Shown: positions 43,840 through 55,659, counted from the stretch's first letter. The stretch is 64,000 bases of DNA from Oegoconia quadripuncta (GCA_949316235.1 OX438747.1:29826618-29890617); one strand, 5' to 3'. Numbers and translations: made by a program. The notes: generated by a model not told the origin, from the letters alone.

Positions 43840-45700
43840 GTCTTCTAGCTAATGACGTAGATCGGAGTAGGTAGATTTAGCTAAAATCTAACAAGCTTAA
43901 TTCAGCCGTATTTACCATACGGTTAAAGCTCAGAGTTAAACAAAATCTTTATTCGACTTCCGTTCTTCTTAAATTGGGAAAATAACGGAGAATGCAGCAC
44001 TGACATTGGGTAGTTCAATGCAAAATTTTTACTCATTGATTTATATGCTGTTAGATTATGGTCGCGTGACCAAATCTTTTTCGCACTTTTCTTAGTAGAT
44101 GAAATAAATTCTCTTTATTGCATAAACGTTGTATGTGTAAGTAGGTATATATAATAAGTATAGGTAATTTATTTATTAACAGCATTTAGAACATGTGAAA
44201 CATTTAAAAACACAAACATTTACAGGTAAAAAATTGCGTCTAGCGCATCTCCTCGAGGCGGCATTGTGCCCAACAGGCTAGCGGCGTTCCCGCGTTGAAT
44301 AGCGAGACTTATTCTCTGAGCTTATTATTGCATAAACTATATAAATGATTACAGCGTGAATCATTAATCGCACAAAATTATCATTAATCGCGATCTCTTC
44401 CATGCAAACCTTAGGGTAAAGATACAAGCTACTGGTAAGGGAGGTTTACACTAATAATAGCAATACGGGTGTATTTTTATAGTTGGTAATTATTATGTAA
44501 CCTAAAGATAAACACATAAACTAAACTTACAAACTATAACTAGATAATTTAACTGCACATGAAACATATGATATATTATTGACTACAAAACATACATAAA
44601 TTTACAAATGTATAGGGTCTAACAAAATTAACCCGACAAATTGGGCAAGCACGTACATGACAATAAAATAATATATTCGTCCCACCAATCCCAGCCTGTG
44701 GCCCGCCCGGGGCGGCGGCGAGTGGGCGCCAGGGGGGGGGATACCGCTGCACGGGTTGTGGGTGTTGGGGGAAAGTACTTAGAGCGCGCGGACATTTATG
44801 TCCAACTCACAAAATCCATATGTCTCACTATATCCATATTCTCACTTATTTATTTATAATATTATTACGTAATTATTATTTTGTATATTTACACTACACT
44901 ATACATACACTAACCCGACTATAATTATTTATTCTGCTCATTATTGTACCTCACGTGGCGTCCATGCGTCACTGGCCATTTGGGGGCACTGAAAACCAGC
45001 CCTGTGATTCGTCGCAGCATGAGCTGAGTGCTAACCCATTTGTGCACGCCGCAACACGTGACAGCATTGTCGGGATCTTCTTCATAATTGTATTTCTATT
45101 TTAGCTATAATTTACTACTTCTTTGTTTTTGCATCGTGTTGTGGTGTTCATAATAAACTATTCTTATTCTTAAAATATACATTTCTAAATTTTAATTTTT
45201 GAATAAAATCTGTTAACTTTAATGTTTTATTTTTTATTTTTTTCGTAATAGGTACTCTACGTACGTAATACATACAATTTGTCGGATTAATTAATTTTTA
45301 CCTTATATAGGTATAATATTTTATTGCACACGAGTACACATAAAAGTCAAATACATACTAAATACAGGAAGTACAAAAGGCACTATCTTATCTCTAAAAA
45401 GGGATTTCTTCCAGCAAGACCCTGCAAATGTGAAGGAAAACAGGTTCTATAGGATAGGCATACATACGTGCCCTGAGAAAAAAGTGAAAATAATCAACTT
45501 AACATCAAAAGACCTATTTCATATTAAATAAAATACGTACGTAAGTTTTAATTATAAAATAAATGAGGAATGTTTGTATTTTTTTAACAAATAAACATAT
45601 ACTTACATTATATACATACACTAAACATACAAGTCTGCCATGTAATATCAATTATATGTATTTATATTGTTTTGTTCCTCAGGTTTTTCTAATTTATTTA
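43840..45700. other. Intron 22, mostly unassigned
   Basis: 44225-44330 is a copy of the repeat at 34846. 44690-44800 is an isolated GC-rich block (G9 run near 44732) with an open + frame but no matching splice phase. 45180-45700 is AT-rich with nothing seen. Confidence 0.4.
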
Positions 45701-45713
45701 ATTTATGTTGCAG

Positions 45714-45842
45714 AAGCGCGAGAAGAGGGCGGAGCGGCCGAAGGCGGATGCCGCGCCGAAGCAGGCCCAGCGTTCGCAGTCTCTGCCTGACACGTCGCAG
45801 GCCGTCTCAAAGAAGCAAAAGAAACTGCTAGCTAAGCAACAG
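45714..45842 (+). CDS. FAM193: FAM193-like exon 23
   Basis: The acceptor is aatttatgttgcag and the donor gtatgc; phase 0 to 0. It encodes 43 residues, basic and Ala/Ser/Gln-rich (K-R-E-K-R-A-E-R-P-K, S-K-K-Q-K-K-L-L-A-K-Q-Q), continuing the charged stretch of exons 22-24. Confidence 0.85.
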
Positions 45843-45899
45843 GTATGCCGTGATCTATCGCAAACCCTTGTGAAGCCGACTAGCGATCCAGCGGTATTT

Positions 45900-46735
45900 T
45901 AAGAAAGAAAGAATGAAAAAGTTTTTTTTGACACCATTATTGCTTACCTACTTAAATTAGTACATGATGTGATGGTGCCAAATAGGCATCCACTCAGCAT
46001 AATGTCGCGACATTGGAGCCCAATGACGCGACGCTGGTATTCTGTGGACACCGGAGAACGGAGATTGGAAAATTCAACACCGCACAATGCTTAATACGAG
46101 TATGAATTTTTTAACATTCTCGCAGAATTGGCTAATAAAGTGGCATGGCATTTCAATGAATTTACGAAATTTGAACTAACTTAACCCTATCCACTGCCCG
46201 CTTATAATGAGAGGCGCAAAGCGAATACAAAAAACGGTTTATGGTAAATTATGGTAATATTCGGTAAAAAATGTATTAAAAAAATATCACGTTCCCGCAA
46301 GACTGGCGGCAGCATTATGTTTTCACTTCATAAAAGTTTCGGGTCCATGCTAAAGATGGCGCTAAGATTTCGTGCTATAATTTTCACAATCAAGGTAGTT
46401 TTTGAATAAACATTATGATTACTCATACGCGTGTAGTCTGCCGGACAAAACCACGTCAACTGATCGCCGATTGCTCAGTCGCCACAGAGTACTTTTATAT
46501 CTCAGTCGCCCACTAATCACCAACCATCTATCATGTCTATATATATATATATATGTATCTAAAGCGTTCCTTTTGCGATGATACTGACAAACGACTTGCT
46601 TCTTCCATTCTAATCATACACGCTCGGTTCGTGGTCGACCTTTAGCGACCTTTCCATTCACACTTTCGTTACATAAGATCCAAATTTGTAAGTACCGCGA
46701 CCCATTGAATATGTAATTTATAATAAACGAATAAG
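45900..46735. other. Intron 23, unassigned
   Basis: No repeat family or exon recognised; a short (AT)n is at 46537-46553. Confidence 0.4.
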
Positions 46736-46737
46736 CT

Positions 46738-46945
46738 GCACTCACGCTAACATCAATGTCGCCCATCACTTACTGAGCAACCGCGTTGTTCAGACCTGGA
46801 TTAAACTGCCGGAAGAGGTTGTCACCGCCCAATCAGTGAATTCGTTCAAGAATTGATATATTGACTCAATAACAATATGACGAACAATGTGAACTCTTCC
46901 AACACTGTGACATAGACATACCAGGGTAGTAATGCTGCTCGTCTA
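46738..46945 (+). mobile_element. LINE C-terminal scrap
   Basis: Reads N-R-V-V-Q-T-W-I-K-L-P-E-E-V-V-T-A-Q-S-V-N-S-F-K-N in two short stretches, like the last residues of many non-LTR elements. Heavily truncated. Confidence 0.5.
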
Positions 46946-46996
46946 TAATTTAATAATAAAACCAACGATAGTAAATTAATTCATTCCATTTTCTAG

Positions 46997-47222
46997 GCGG
47001 AAGAAGAACAACGGAGAAAGGAAGCTCTAGAAACGAAGAAGAAGGCTGAAGCCAAGAAGGCAGAGCCTAAACCTGAGCCATTATCCAAGAAACAGGAAAG
47101 GAAAGCTGAGGCCGCCGCCACTAAGAAGGCTGAGCCAGTTAAAAAGAAGGAAGAGAAGAAAGAGACCAAAAAGGAGAAGACAGTGGAGAAGAAGGGGAAG
47201 GAGAATAAACAAGAGAAGACTG
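46997..47222 (+). CDS. FAM193: FAM193-like exon 24, Lys/Glu/Ala-rich
   Basis: The acceptor is ccattttctag and the donor gtgagt; phase 0 in, one base out. It encodes about 75 residues, nearly all Lys, Glu, Ala and Pro (K-K-A-E-A-K-K-A-E-P-K; K-K-E-E-K-K-E-T-K-K-E-K), a likely single long helix or disordered polyampholyte. It contains no internal ATG, so it is easily missed by ORF calling. Confidence 0.85.
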
Positions 47223-47309
47223 GTGAGTTTCATTTATTAATTTATTACTAAAAATAGTGATAAGCACAATGTTATTACAAGGAACAAGAACCAATTATCT
47301 GTTTTATGT

Positions 47310-47530
47310 TAGCCGACTTCATAAAATTAGTAAATCCTTCAAAGGGCAAAGTATACACTTTTACAATAAGATTTCTGCTGCTATCAAAACTTGGCCTTTG
47401 ACCATCTTATCTAAATCTGCCGCCAAACAGTAATTTTAATAGCATTGTTATGTTCCGGTTGTCAAAGATAAGGTAGCTAGTCCCCTAAATAACGTGAGGT
47501 TTCCGGGTCAGTACGTTTTTAGGTGATTTG
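47310..47530 (+). mobile_element. LINE scrap joined to SINE A fragment
   Basis: 47310-47400 matches the S-F-K-G-Q-(S/C)-x-x-F-Y-N-K-I LINE tail of 22072. 47404-47525 is a SINE A body fragment lacking head and poly(A). Confidence 0.6.
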
Positions 47531-47636
47531 ACAATTGTTTAGCAAAATCAAATGGCCTTTAGTTATTGCGAGCCAAGTTCAGTCTTTAAGTATATAAATT
47601 CAAATGATTTCAACACTTGACGATTATTTCCTCCAG

Positions 47637-47761
47637 CCCCAGCGCCCGTCCCCAAGCAGAGCAAACCGCCGCAACCTGCCAAGAAAGAGAAAAGGAAGGA
47701 TCCGAAGCCGCAGGTCATCAACATCACACCGGATACCACTATAGAGGTCGTCAGCAATGAG
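47637..47761 (+). CDS. FAM193: FAM193-like exon 25
   Basis: The acceptor is attatttcctccag and the donor gtaaac; two bases in, phase 0 out. It encodes 42 residues: the Pro/Lys linker A-P-A-P-V-P-K-Q-S-K-P-P, then a more ordered tail V-I-N-I-T-P-D-T-T-I-E-V-V-S-N-E. Confidence 0.87.
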
Positions 47762-47784
47762 GTAAACCATACTTCCAAACATTA

Positions 47785-48485
47785 TTTTGCCACTGTTGAT
47801 GAGGAGATGACTCTGACTTAGTTATGCTATCCTGATCGCCGGTAACAGCCTGGGGTTCAATATTGAAATAGAGTCACCTAGGGCATCGTCTACCTTTAGT
47901 AGGCCTCGTGCAGAGTACTACTGTTGACGAGGAAGTGACTCTGGCTTAATTATGCTATCCTGGTACCGGCGGTAATAAGTTTGGGGTCCAAGGTAGCAAT
48001 AGAGTCACGTAGGGTACCGTCTACCTTCAGTAGGCGCCGTGCAGAGTACCACTGTTGACGTGGAAGTGACTGTGGCTTAGTTATGCTATCCTGTTACCGG
48101 TGGTAATAAATCTGGGATCCAAGGTAGCAATAGAGTCGCATAGGGCACCGTCTACCTTCAGTAGGCGCCGTGCAGTACCACTGTTGATAAGGAGGTGACT
48201 CTCGCTCCGTTATACTAGCCTAGTACCGGAGATAATCAGTCTGGGGTTCAAGTTAGCAATAGAGTCACGTAGGGCACTCGTAGCGGTCGTGCAGACTACC
48301 ACTGTTGATGAGGAAGTGACCCTGGCTTAGTTATGCTATCCTGGTACCGGAGGTTTTTTTTTTGATTAACTGGATACGCGTTTGACGCAATCTCACCTGA
48401 TCAGAGGTAATCAGTCTGGGGTCCAAGGTAGTAATACAGTCACGTTACGTGCCATACTCTATGTTATATTCTATGTTTGTTACAG
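47785..48485 (+). repeat. Intronic tandem array, ~120-bp monomers
   Basis: About five degenerate monomers, each with (c)actgttgatgaggaagtgac, ggcttagttatgctatcctg, gtaccgg, tctggggtccaaggtagcaa and tagagtcacgtagggcac. The last monomer is broken by a T-rich insertion (48354-48410). Fills intron 25 up to exon 26. Confidence 0.85.
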
Positions 48486-48557
48486 GCTGCATGCAGTGGC
48501 GAGCTTGAAAACCCACCTTCGTGCAGTATTATGGAACAACTGAGCTGTGGGGTTCAG
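48486..48557 (+). CDS. FAM193: FAM193-like exon 26, small Cys-containing exon
   Basis: The acceptor is tatgtttgttacag and the donor gtatac; phase 0 to 0, 24 codons. It encodes A-A-C-S-G-E-L-E-N-P-P-S-C-S-I-M. It has three cysteines and lies directly after a tandem array in the intron. Its length is a multiple of three, so skipping it would keep the frame. Confidence 0.78.
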
Positions 48558-48774
48558 GTATACTGCAATTCATTTTTATTTCATAACTAAGGTAGCTGTT
48601 TCCCGCTGGGTTGGCAAAATACAAGGCTCCAATTAATTAGTCTTGACCTAAAAAAAATCCAGACGCTTTCGGCGAATAGTACCGCTGCAGCACTCAAATT
48701 GTATGCGGTTTGGGTTTTTTTTTATTGAAATAAAAATAAAAAAATGTTATTTGGTATACTTTAGATTTTTTTTG

Positions 48775-49265
48775 GTATAATTTATAGTATCCTTACATTT
48801 ATTGAAAGGAAGATTTTGTATATCAACTTTGCGGAGGCGACTTATGTGACCTGCAAGCTTATCGTTATTTATTGTATTGACATCATATTTATCACTATTT
48901 CTCTTAAATGATGCAATATTTTTTTGACATATCTTAATTTTCAAAGATGTACTGTGAAGGGAAGGTTAGAATACTATACTCTTTAACTTATCTCTAAGTG
49001 ACACTGCAGGTCTCAGTTGGTAAATCTCACGAATGGCTCGTTTTTGCAAAACCAAAATTGTATTTATATCCGCGGCAGTTCCCCACAGCAGGATACCGTA
49101 AGACATCAAGCTGTGGAAACTAAAATATACTAATCTAGCAGTATTTACGTCTGATATTTGTCGACTGCATACGCTGCAGAGCTGAGCCTTTTATGGATAT
49201 GAGGACTCCATTGTATTTTGGCTTCTAAAGTAATGCCTAAAAATACAATAGAATCTACGATATAA
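48775..49265 (-). mobile_element. LINE reverse-transcriptase 3' region
   Basis: Minus-strand, many stops. Shares gaaaggaagattttgtatat, ctttgcggaggcgact and agtgacactgcaggtctca with 51775-52065 in the same orientation; broken RT-like coding near 49090-49250. Confidence 0.65.
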
Positions 49266-49361
49266 TCAAACATTCGTCGTCTATGCGCTGTGTTGTTGAT
49301 GGGTAAACAAGCCACTAGAGATTAAACTAAGTGTGTAAGTTTTGTATTAATGTATTTGCAG

Positions 49362-49448
49362 GTTGCGGACCTGAGGCTGCCTCCTGGCATCACTCTGACG
49401 CGTGTTGCACCATGCGAGAAGAAGGAACCTGTCCCCATAAAGTCTGTG
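49362..49448 (+). CDS. FAM193: FAM193-like exon 27
   Basis: The acceptor is ttaatgtatttgcag and the donor gtatgt; phase 0 to 0, 29 codons. It encodes V-A-D-L-R-L-P-P-G-I-T-L-T-R-V, which looks like a conserved beta-type segment, then E-K-K-E-P-V-P-I-K-S-V. Confidence 0.85.
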
Positions 49449-49552
49449 GTATGTTAACCTTGTTTCAAAGACGATTTTAGACTTGATTGATCCCAAGTAG
49501 GGTGGTCAAAGATATCCCAAAGATTAGCGTTTCGGTGTTCTAAACATTAATA

Positions 49553-49770
49553 GTTTTTTTATGCACAACGAGTTTGCACTTGACCTCAATCACACCTGAT
49601 GTTAAGTGAAGATGAGGTCGAAGGTGGAAGCGTACTGACCCGGAAACCCCAATACATTTGGGGGACTGGCTATCTTATCTCTGACAACCGGAACACAACA
49701 ATGCTATTAACATTGCTGCTTGGCGGCAGATTTAGATAAGATGGTGGTAGCTAGCCAGCTAGTTTAATGT
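49553..49770 (-). mobile_element. SINE A, headless
   Basis: Minus-strand copy with T-run at 49553 and body to tagctagccagctag. Confidence 0.8.
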
Positions 49771-49942
49771 ATAGTTCACAAGTGACTAGGGGTGAGCTCA
49801 TCGCCGTTGAAACGGGCAAGTCTATAGATGTTTTTTTGGTGTAAAGACCCTTAGTCGCCTTTTACGACACCCGCGGGAAATGGTGGGTTGATTCTATTCT
49901 ACGTGTCGAAATCATTCTCCATAATAACCCAATAGTAATAAG

Positions 49943-50425
49943 TATCTTTGCACATACACACAGCGCCATCTAGTTGCACAGTAAATAACTTTGCTTGTAT
50001 TATGGATACAAGTTGGTTGATATACTACACGAATATGTACTTATTTCTTTTGTAAATACCTACATATTATATATATATAAACTTCCATAACTCTGGTACA
50101 CTTGTCTGTATTCATTATACATACGTATGCCCCTAGCGGGATTTGAACCAACGACCTTTAGGCATAGCGGTCTCTAACCATGTCTGCAAACGGGTTCGAA
50201 TTCCGCTAAGGGCATATGTGTGTATGATGACCTATTTTTGTTATGGATATTTTTCATTATATTATAAATGTGAAAGTTCGGATGTTTGTTTGTTGCGCAA
50301 TCAAGGTGAAACGGATGAACGGATTTGGATGCAATTTGGTATATTGGTTGAATATACCCTGGATTAAAACATAGGATATTTTTTATCCCTATAAAGTGAG
50401 TAGTTCCCGCGGGAAACACAAATTA
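49943..50425. mobile_element. Inverted pair of SINE B pieces and RTE-like repeat
   Basis: 49943-50190 is SINE B (-). 50196-50255 is a short SINE B head-body piece (+), making a head-to-head pair. 50255-50425 is a minus-strand RTE-like 3' repeat ending gttcccgcgggaaac. Confidence 0.65.
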
Positions 50426-50837
50426 AACATATTTGCGACAAAGTTTTTCCACGCAACCGAAGCTCGTTTATTTTCCAGAATTTATGATTATATAAAAAAT
50501 AGCCACTTTTCGACTTTAAGCTCGAAAATTACGGTAATTAGCTTATAGGCCTCAACATTTTTGATTTATGCTGTATTCAACAAGAAATCATTTATACAAT
50601 CAGGGCGTCATTGGACGGAATAAACCCTCTTAAGTGATTGTACAAAAGATTCCTTGTGAAAAGACCCTAGATGGTGTTTATTATCTTCTATCGATATTAT
50701 AATACTCGTAAAAAACATCTGTCTATGCAATCTAGACTACAGTACAACAAATTAACGCACACAGTGACCAATGAATTATACTCGTATAGCCTCAGTCCTT
50801 TATTGAAGATCGTTATGGTTTAAAATAATTATATTGG

Positions 50838-51238
50838 GTATTTACCCATGAAATTGGAGTTTTTTTCTTCGTTAATCATATGTACCGAGTCCTGCGATTT
50901 TCAAAGCTATATCCAAATTAGTTTTTTATTTGGAAAATGGAATATTATTTCAAGGTTTCCCATGAAATATTTTTTAATTTCGGGGCTAAATCACATAATA
51001 AAAAAAAATTGAGCAGTGCTCTTTTCATGTGCTTCCCATAATCATTTCTTAGATTCGCTGAAACTTTTATAAAGCGGTTACTTTTAAAAATTAACGCTGC
51101 CTATACTTAACTTAATGTTATCCGATAATACACACAAACTTTAGCTAAATTTGCCGTTCCCAAAAAAAAAATCAAAAATGTTTGTATGGAGAAAACAGTC
51201 TTAATGAAATTCTTCATACAAAACGCCAATTTCATAGG
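50838..51238 (+). repeat. ~400-bp repeat with short inverted ends
   Basis: Ends cccatgaaattggagtttttt and aaacgccaatttcatagg are imperfect inverted repeats. The interior matches 8622-8980 in opposite orientation. It lies directly upstream of exon 28. Confidence 0.75.
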
Positions 51239-51267
51239 ACCTAATATTTCTTATTGTACATTTTTAG

Positions 51268-51376
51268 CCGTTGTGGAAGAGCAACCAGTTGCCCGCGACG
51301 CCGACGCCTGTAGCCCGGCCGCCGCCTGTCATCAACGCCGACCCATCCATGCTGATGTTCACCACTGCGCAACCAG
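51268..51376 (+). CDS. FAM193: FAM193-like exon 28, Pro-rich
   Basis: The acceptor is tattgtacatttttag and the donor gtacca; phase 0 in, one base out. It encodes 36 residues (P-L-W-K-S-N-Q-L-P-A-T-P-T-P-V, then M-L-M-F-T-T-A-Q-P). A foldback repeat ends only about 30 bases before the exon. Confidence 0.82.
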
Positions 51377-51774
51377 GTACCATCATAAACACCCATAACC
51401 TACCTGAAGCCAGGATCGACAGCAGAATCAAAATATACTTTATTTTGTAGGTACACAGGGTAAACTTAAAATAGTCAGATTTTACATTTTTTAAGCTACT
51501 GCTTCTTCAAAAGCCAATTTTCCCGCGAGAAGAACAAGCTAGAAATTCGAGAGGTTGCTTTTTTCTTTTTTTTTAAAAAAAAGGTTTAGTTACAAAATTA
51601 TTAATTATTATTTTATATTATAATATTTCATTATTAATTGTGAAATAGCCTGGTTACGCGAACGGGCTGTTCATGTCTATGAATGTTTATCATCAAAAAA
51701 AACCGAAATATTTTAATATATATTTATTATATATTTATATTTTATATAATATGCTTTCTTAATAAGTTTCTGTT

Positions 51775-52065
51775 TTATAGTATCTTTAAATTTATTGAAA
51801 GGAAGATTTTGTATATCAACAGGAACCTTATTAAAAAAGCGTATACATAACCCTTTGAATGAATTACTGACTTTGCGGAGGCGACTAATGTGACCTGCAA
51901 GTTTATCTTTATTTCTTGTATTGACATCATGTTTGTCACTATTTTTCCTAAATGATGCTATATTTTTTTGACATGTATGAGATTTTCAAAAATGTACTGT
52001 GACGGACAGGTCAGAATATTATACTCTGAAATCTGTCTCTAAGTGACACTGCAGGTCTCAATTGA
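51775..52065 (-). mobile_element. LINE 3' region, second copy
   Basis: Same family as 48775-49265 but retaining ggaaccttattaaaaaagcg.. that the other copy has lost. Confidence 0.65.
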
Positions 52066-52080
52066 TACCTGCAGTACTAC

Positions 52081-52765
52081 TGCTGCTGCTGCTGCTGCGG
52101 AAGTTGCCCTACCTAAATATATTGTTAACTTAGATCCCAGATTATTCACTGCCGGTACCAGCCTAGCATAACTGAGCGAGAGTCATCTCCTCATTAACAG
52201 TGGCACCTTTACCTAAGGTACTACTAAGGAGGAACCCAGACTAATTACCGTAGGTACCAGGCGAACATAACTCACCTCCCCATTAACTGGTAGTCTGCAC
52301 GGCGCCTACAGAAGGTAGATGATGCTCTACTTGACTATTACTACCCTGGAACCCCAGACTAATTATCTCACCGGTACCAGTCTGCACAGTGCCCTACGTG
52401 ACGTGACTGTATTACTTGATCTCATACTAATTACCGTCAGTATCCGGCGAACATAAATGATCGAGAGTCATCTCCTCATTAACAGTGGCACTGCACAGCA
52501 CTTACTGAAGGTAGACGGTGCCCTACTTGACTCTATTACTACCTTGGATTCCATTGGATTCCATACCAATTACCGTAGGTATAAGGCGAACATAACTGAC
52601 CGAGAGTCACTTCATCATCAGCATTGGTACTGTGCACGACGCCTACTGAAGGCAGACGGTATCCACGGTGACTATTTGCTATATTGGACCCCAGACTAAT
52701 TACCGCCAGTACCAGGCGAACATAACTAAGCGAGAGTTACCTCCTCATAAACAGTGGTACTGTGT
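52081..52765 (-). repeat. Intronic tandem array, inverted relative to 47.8 kb
   Basis: A short (CTG)n (52081-52098) is followed by about five monomers of the same ~120-bp family in reverse orientation (ggtaccagcctagcataact; gagagtcatctcctcattaa; cagtggcac). Ends about 50 bases before exon 29. Confidence 0.82.
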
Positions 52766-52817
52766 AGCTTATGATAATTGCAGCACCTATTGTGATAATT
52801 ACTATTTTGTTTCCCAG

Positions 52818-52993
52818 AACCACCTAAGCCGATCGTCATCCCAGAGACGGCGCCGCCGCCTGTGGGCAAGTCGAAAAAGGCCAAGAAGAAGGCGAAGAAG
52901 GCTGCTGCCGTTGCCGATGGAGAGCCCAAAGACGGGACTAAGATGGTCACCCTAAGGAATCCCATGTTCCATCCCAATGTGCCGCCAGCGCAG
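52818..52993 (+). CDS. FAM193: FAM193-like exon 29
   Basis: The acceptor is ctattttgtttcccag and the donor gtatta; two bases in, phase 0 out. It encodes 59 residues: E-P-P-K-P-I-V-I-P-E-T-A, the Lys/Ala block K-S-K-K-A-K-K-K-A-K-K, then K-M-V-T-L-R-N-P-M-F-H-P-N, a motif I connect with FAM193 proteins. Confidence 0.9.
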
Positions 52994-53639
52994 GTATTAT
53001 GATATATCATTGTCATATAATCTATAGCTTTAATTATTAACTGAGAGCTGGTGCCTACTTTGCTCAGCAGCTGAGCTTATGCATTCAGCGGGGCAATAGC
53101 GTTAGCGTACTAGGTACCATGTCTCAGGGAAGCGAGTTGGACGGCGTATTTTTTCTATAGAATATAGGTATTTTTAATTGTGTTTTTTAAATTTGTTGTT
53201 TCATGTACAGTATAGATTTTTGTTTATTAAATACAGTGTAAACCCATCATTATTAACATTTTCACATCGCAGTTATCACAATCTCAGCCCACATGCACCT
53301 GTGTATAGGCTTCTCCATCAGCTGTGGGCTTTAAACGCGAAGAGATAATAAAAATTTTAAATTAGTACCGTTCTTAAGTTTGCCGTACGTCATTACTCCT
53401 CAGAATATGTTCCTTATAAAATTTTTTTTTTTTAATCAAATGGTTCGATGCCTGGCTAGGCATATTGTTTTTTACGAGACGCCTTTGAGTACTTCTCGTA
53501 GTTTCGAATTTGGTCATGCACGCCCACTTGAAAAATTCGTCCCGTATATATATTACTTGTTATTTACCTACCTACTATATGTAGCTAAGTTAGCTGAAGT
53601 TCTTTAAAAAACTTAAAAAAAAAGAAATACAGACATACA

Positions 53640-53910
53640 TAGGTACAGCACACACAAACTTTGGCATTTATAATATTAGTTGGGATCGTTAGAAAATTCA
53701 GAATTAAAATCATGACCAAAATGGTAGTCATTAATATGACGACGTTATTGAAGACAAATTATAACGCGTGCTTAGGTTTTCTTAAACTCTGATGAGTGGG
53801 TGACTGGAAGAAATCCCGCTGTGGGATAAGTCCTCCTTTGTGCATAGATTTAAGTAAATTTGTTATGTATTTATTTTATTTTGTACAGTAAAGCGTTTCC
53901 AAACAATATT
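53640..53910 (+). mobile_element. Repeat scraps: RTE-like end and LINE 3' end
   Basis: 53645-53685 is the actttggcatttataatattagt end. 53803-53910 is a gactggaagaaatcccgctg..agtaaagcg LINE tail, about 100 bases before exon 30. Confidence 0.55.
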
Positions 53911-54010
53911 TTACGTTGTTTAAACAATGGCCTACAACTGTCTCTCTGGCTTGCACCCACAATAGTTGGAACACATTTACAAATGATTAACAAAATGATT
54001 TCATCACCAG

Positions 54011-54820
54011 GTCTCCACCACACCGGTGCAGAAGAAGGCCGAACAGATTCGAATACCCGACCCGATCCCAATGCCACCGAACGCATGCCAGGCGACCATC
54101 ACACCGACCTCCAACGGAATGTACACCATACGGAACCCACTGATGACCATGATGCATCAACAAAGTCTCATGGGCATCAGGCCGCAGAGCCCACAAATGA
54201 ACCCCATGTACGGGCAGCAGTACAACTACGTGAACCCAAACGTTTATAATCCAGTACCCACCGCTCCAAATCAAACGTACGCTCACGATCCGAACCCAAC
54301 GTCACCGAAGAACGATGAACTGCAGAACAGGATAATGAATCTCGCATCATTCACCCAGAAGAACGATGAAGGTTACTCGCTGTTCAAGACGCCGGACGAT
54401 AATCAGCAGAGGAACTTCCTAACGCAGGAGTACTATGAGAACCAGAGTCCGAAGCCGACTATTTCGCCCAACCCGATAGGGACACGGCCCACCGATTCCA
54501 ACCGATCATTCGATTCTGATTCGTCTTTGTTCGCGAATCCGATACAACGGCCAGAACCTATTGGCACACCGTTGAAGGAAGACCGGAGTGACTACAGCAG
54601 CCTGTATACACCGTTTGGCCAGGAAGACAGGAACGTCTTCAGGAATGCACTGTTTAATGACAAGAATGAGTCGAACGTTGGGAAGTTGGATGATGTTGGA
54701 ATCAACCATATGGCTAACGGGGATCCGTTGCCCTATTTCCAAAGGTTGCGGGTTGGTTCGAAGTTGAACAACGAAGTGACGATACATCATGTGACTGAAT
54801 CGAAGTTTTATAAGGGCCAG
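54011..54820 (+). CDS. FAM193: FAM193-like exon 30, Asn/Pro-rich
   Basis: The acceptor is tttcatcaccag and the donor gtcagt; phase 0 to 0, 270 codons. It starts V-S-T-T-P-V-Q-K-K-A-E-Q-I-R-I-P and continues as an Asn/Pro/Gln/Met-rich, probably disordered stretch (Y-N-Y-V-N-P-N-V-Y-N-P). It ends in an ordered-looking segment V-T-I-H-H-V-T-E-S-K-F-Y-K-G-Q. Confidence 0.92.
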
Positions 54821-55279
54821 GTCAGTTTTATACATTTATTTCCACACACCGAAAAAAAACAAAAATCACAACAACATACAAGAAATCAAAAACAGAGGTG
54901 ACTATAGCTCGTATCCCACAAACCGCTATCGAGACTGAGACGTTACGTCAATAGCCATAATTTCCTCTTAGGAACAACAGAGATACTCTAGTGATATTAT
55001 TAATAATTAGAATATATAGTTTAAAAAACTATAAAAACACGCTATATTACCACCATCCATCTCCTGACTCCATCATCAAATCGTCAACACCAAGAGTATT
55101 GGACTCGTCAAAACGAATCATATGAGCCCAAACTCGAGGGGTTTACTCGTAAGTGTTTCACCATCCACCTCCTGGCTCCATCATCAGATCAGCTCCAAGA
55201 TACCAAATTATAGTGTTGTCGTTAGAATTACATAATACACACAAAGTTTCATTACATTACGACAATTAGAAGTAAGTTT

Positions 55280-55410
55280 AAGGCCCGTATTAATAAACCG
55301 TTCTCAAGATTGATATGGCCTCAAGTTGACGCTTGAGAATCTGCTGCATATTAAAACAACATCAGAGAAAATGGTCTTGAGACTGAGACGCGATCTCAAT
55401 CTTCTTTCTT
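55280..55410. mobile_element. Partial foldback, AAGGCCCGTATTAATAAACC end
   Basis: Left end and tcaag/cttgag motifs as in 2159-2474; the right end is not clear. Confidence 0.5.
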
Positions 55411-55476
55411 CAATTTTTTTCCATATCCTAACACTGCAATTTAAGTGCAAATTATAAGTATACACTTGGTGTCCAG

Positions 55477-55597
55477 GAGCCGCAGACGGAGATGGCGCAG
55501 CGGGCCGATGAGTCGCTGTTCTCGCGGCCCAACGCCAACACGTGGTCTGATGGGTTGTACGGGTCCCTCAGCGCGGGCCCCCTCAACAACAAGACTG
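55477..55597 (+). CDS. FAM193: FAM193-like exon 31
   Basis: The acceptor is cttggtgtccag and the donor gtgagc; phase 0 in, one base out. It encodes 40 residues with F-S-R-P-N-A-N-T-W-S-D-G-L-Y-G-S-L-S. Confidence 0.87.
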
Positions 55598-55659
55598 GTG
55601 AGCATTAGTTGTTAGCCCTTGTCTCACATGCAGGCTGTGTACATACCGGATGAGTTTTT

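Noticed and set aside
44641..44859. Possible exon in the GC-rich block of intron 22
   Set aside because: No acceptor/donor pair in the right phase and composition dominated by G runs; left as unassigned.
47785..48485. CRISPR-like array
   Set aside because: The repeats are long, degenerate ~120-bp tandem monomers without unique spacers, in an animal intron.
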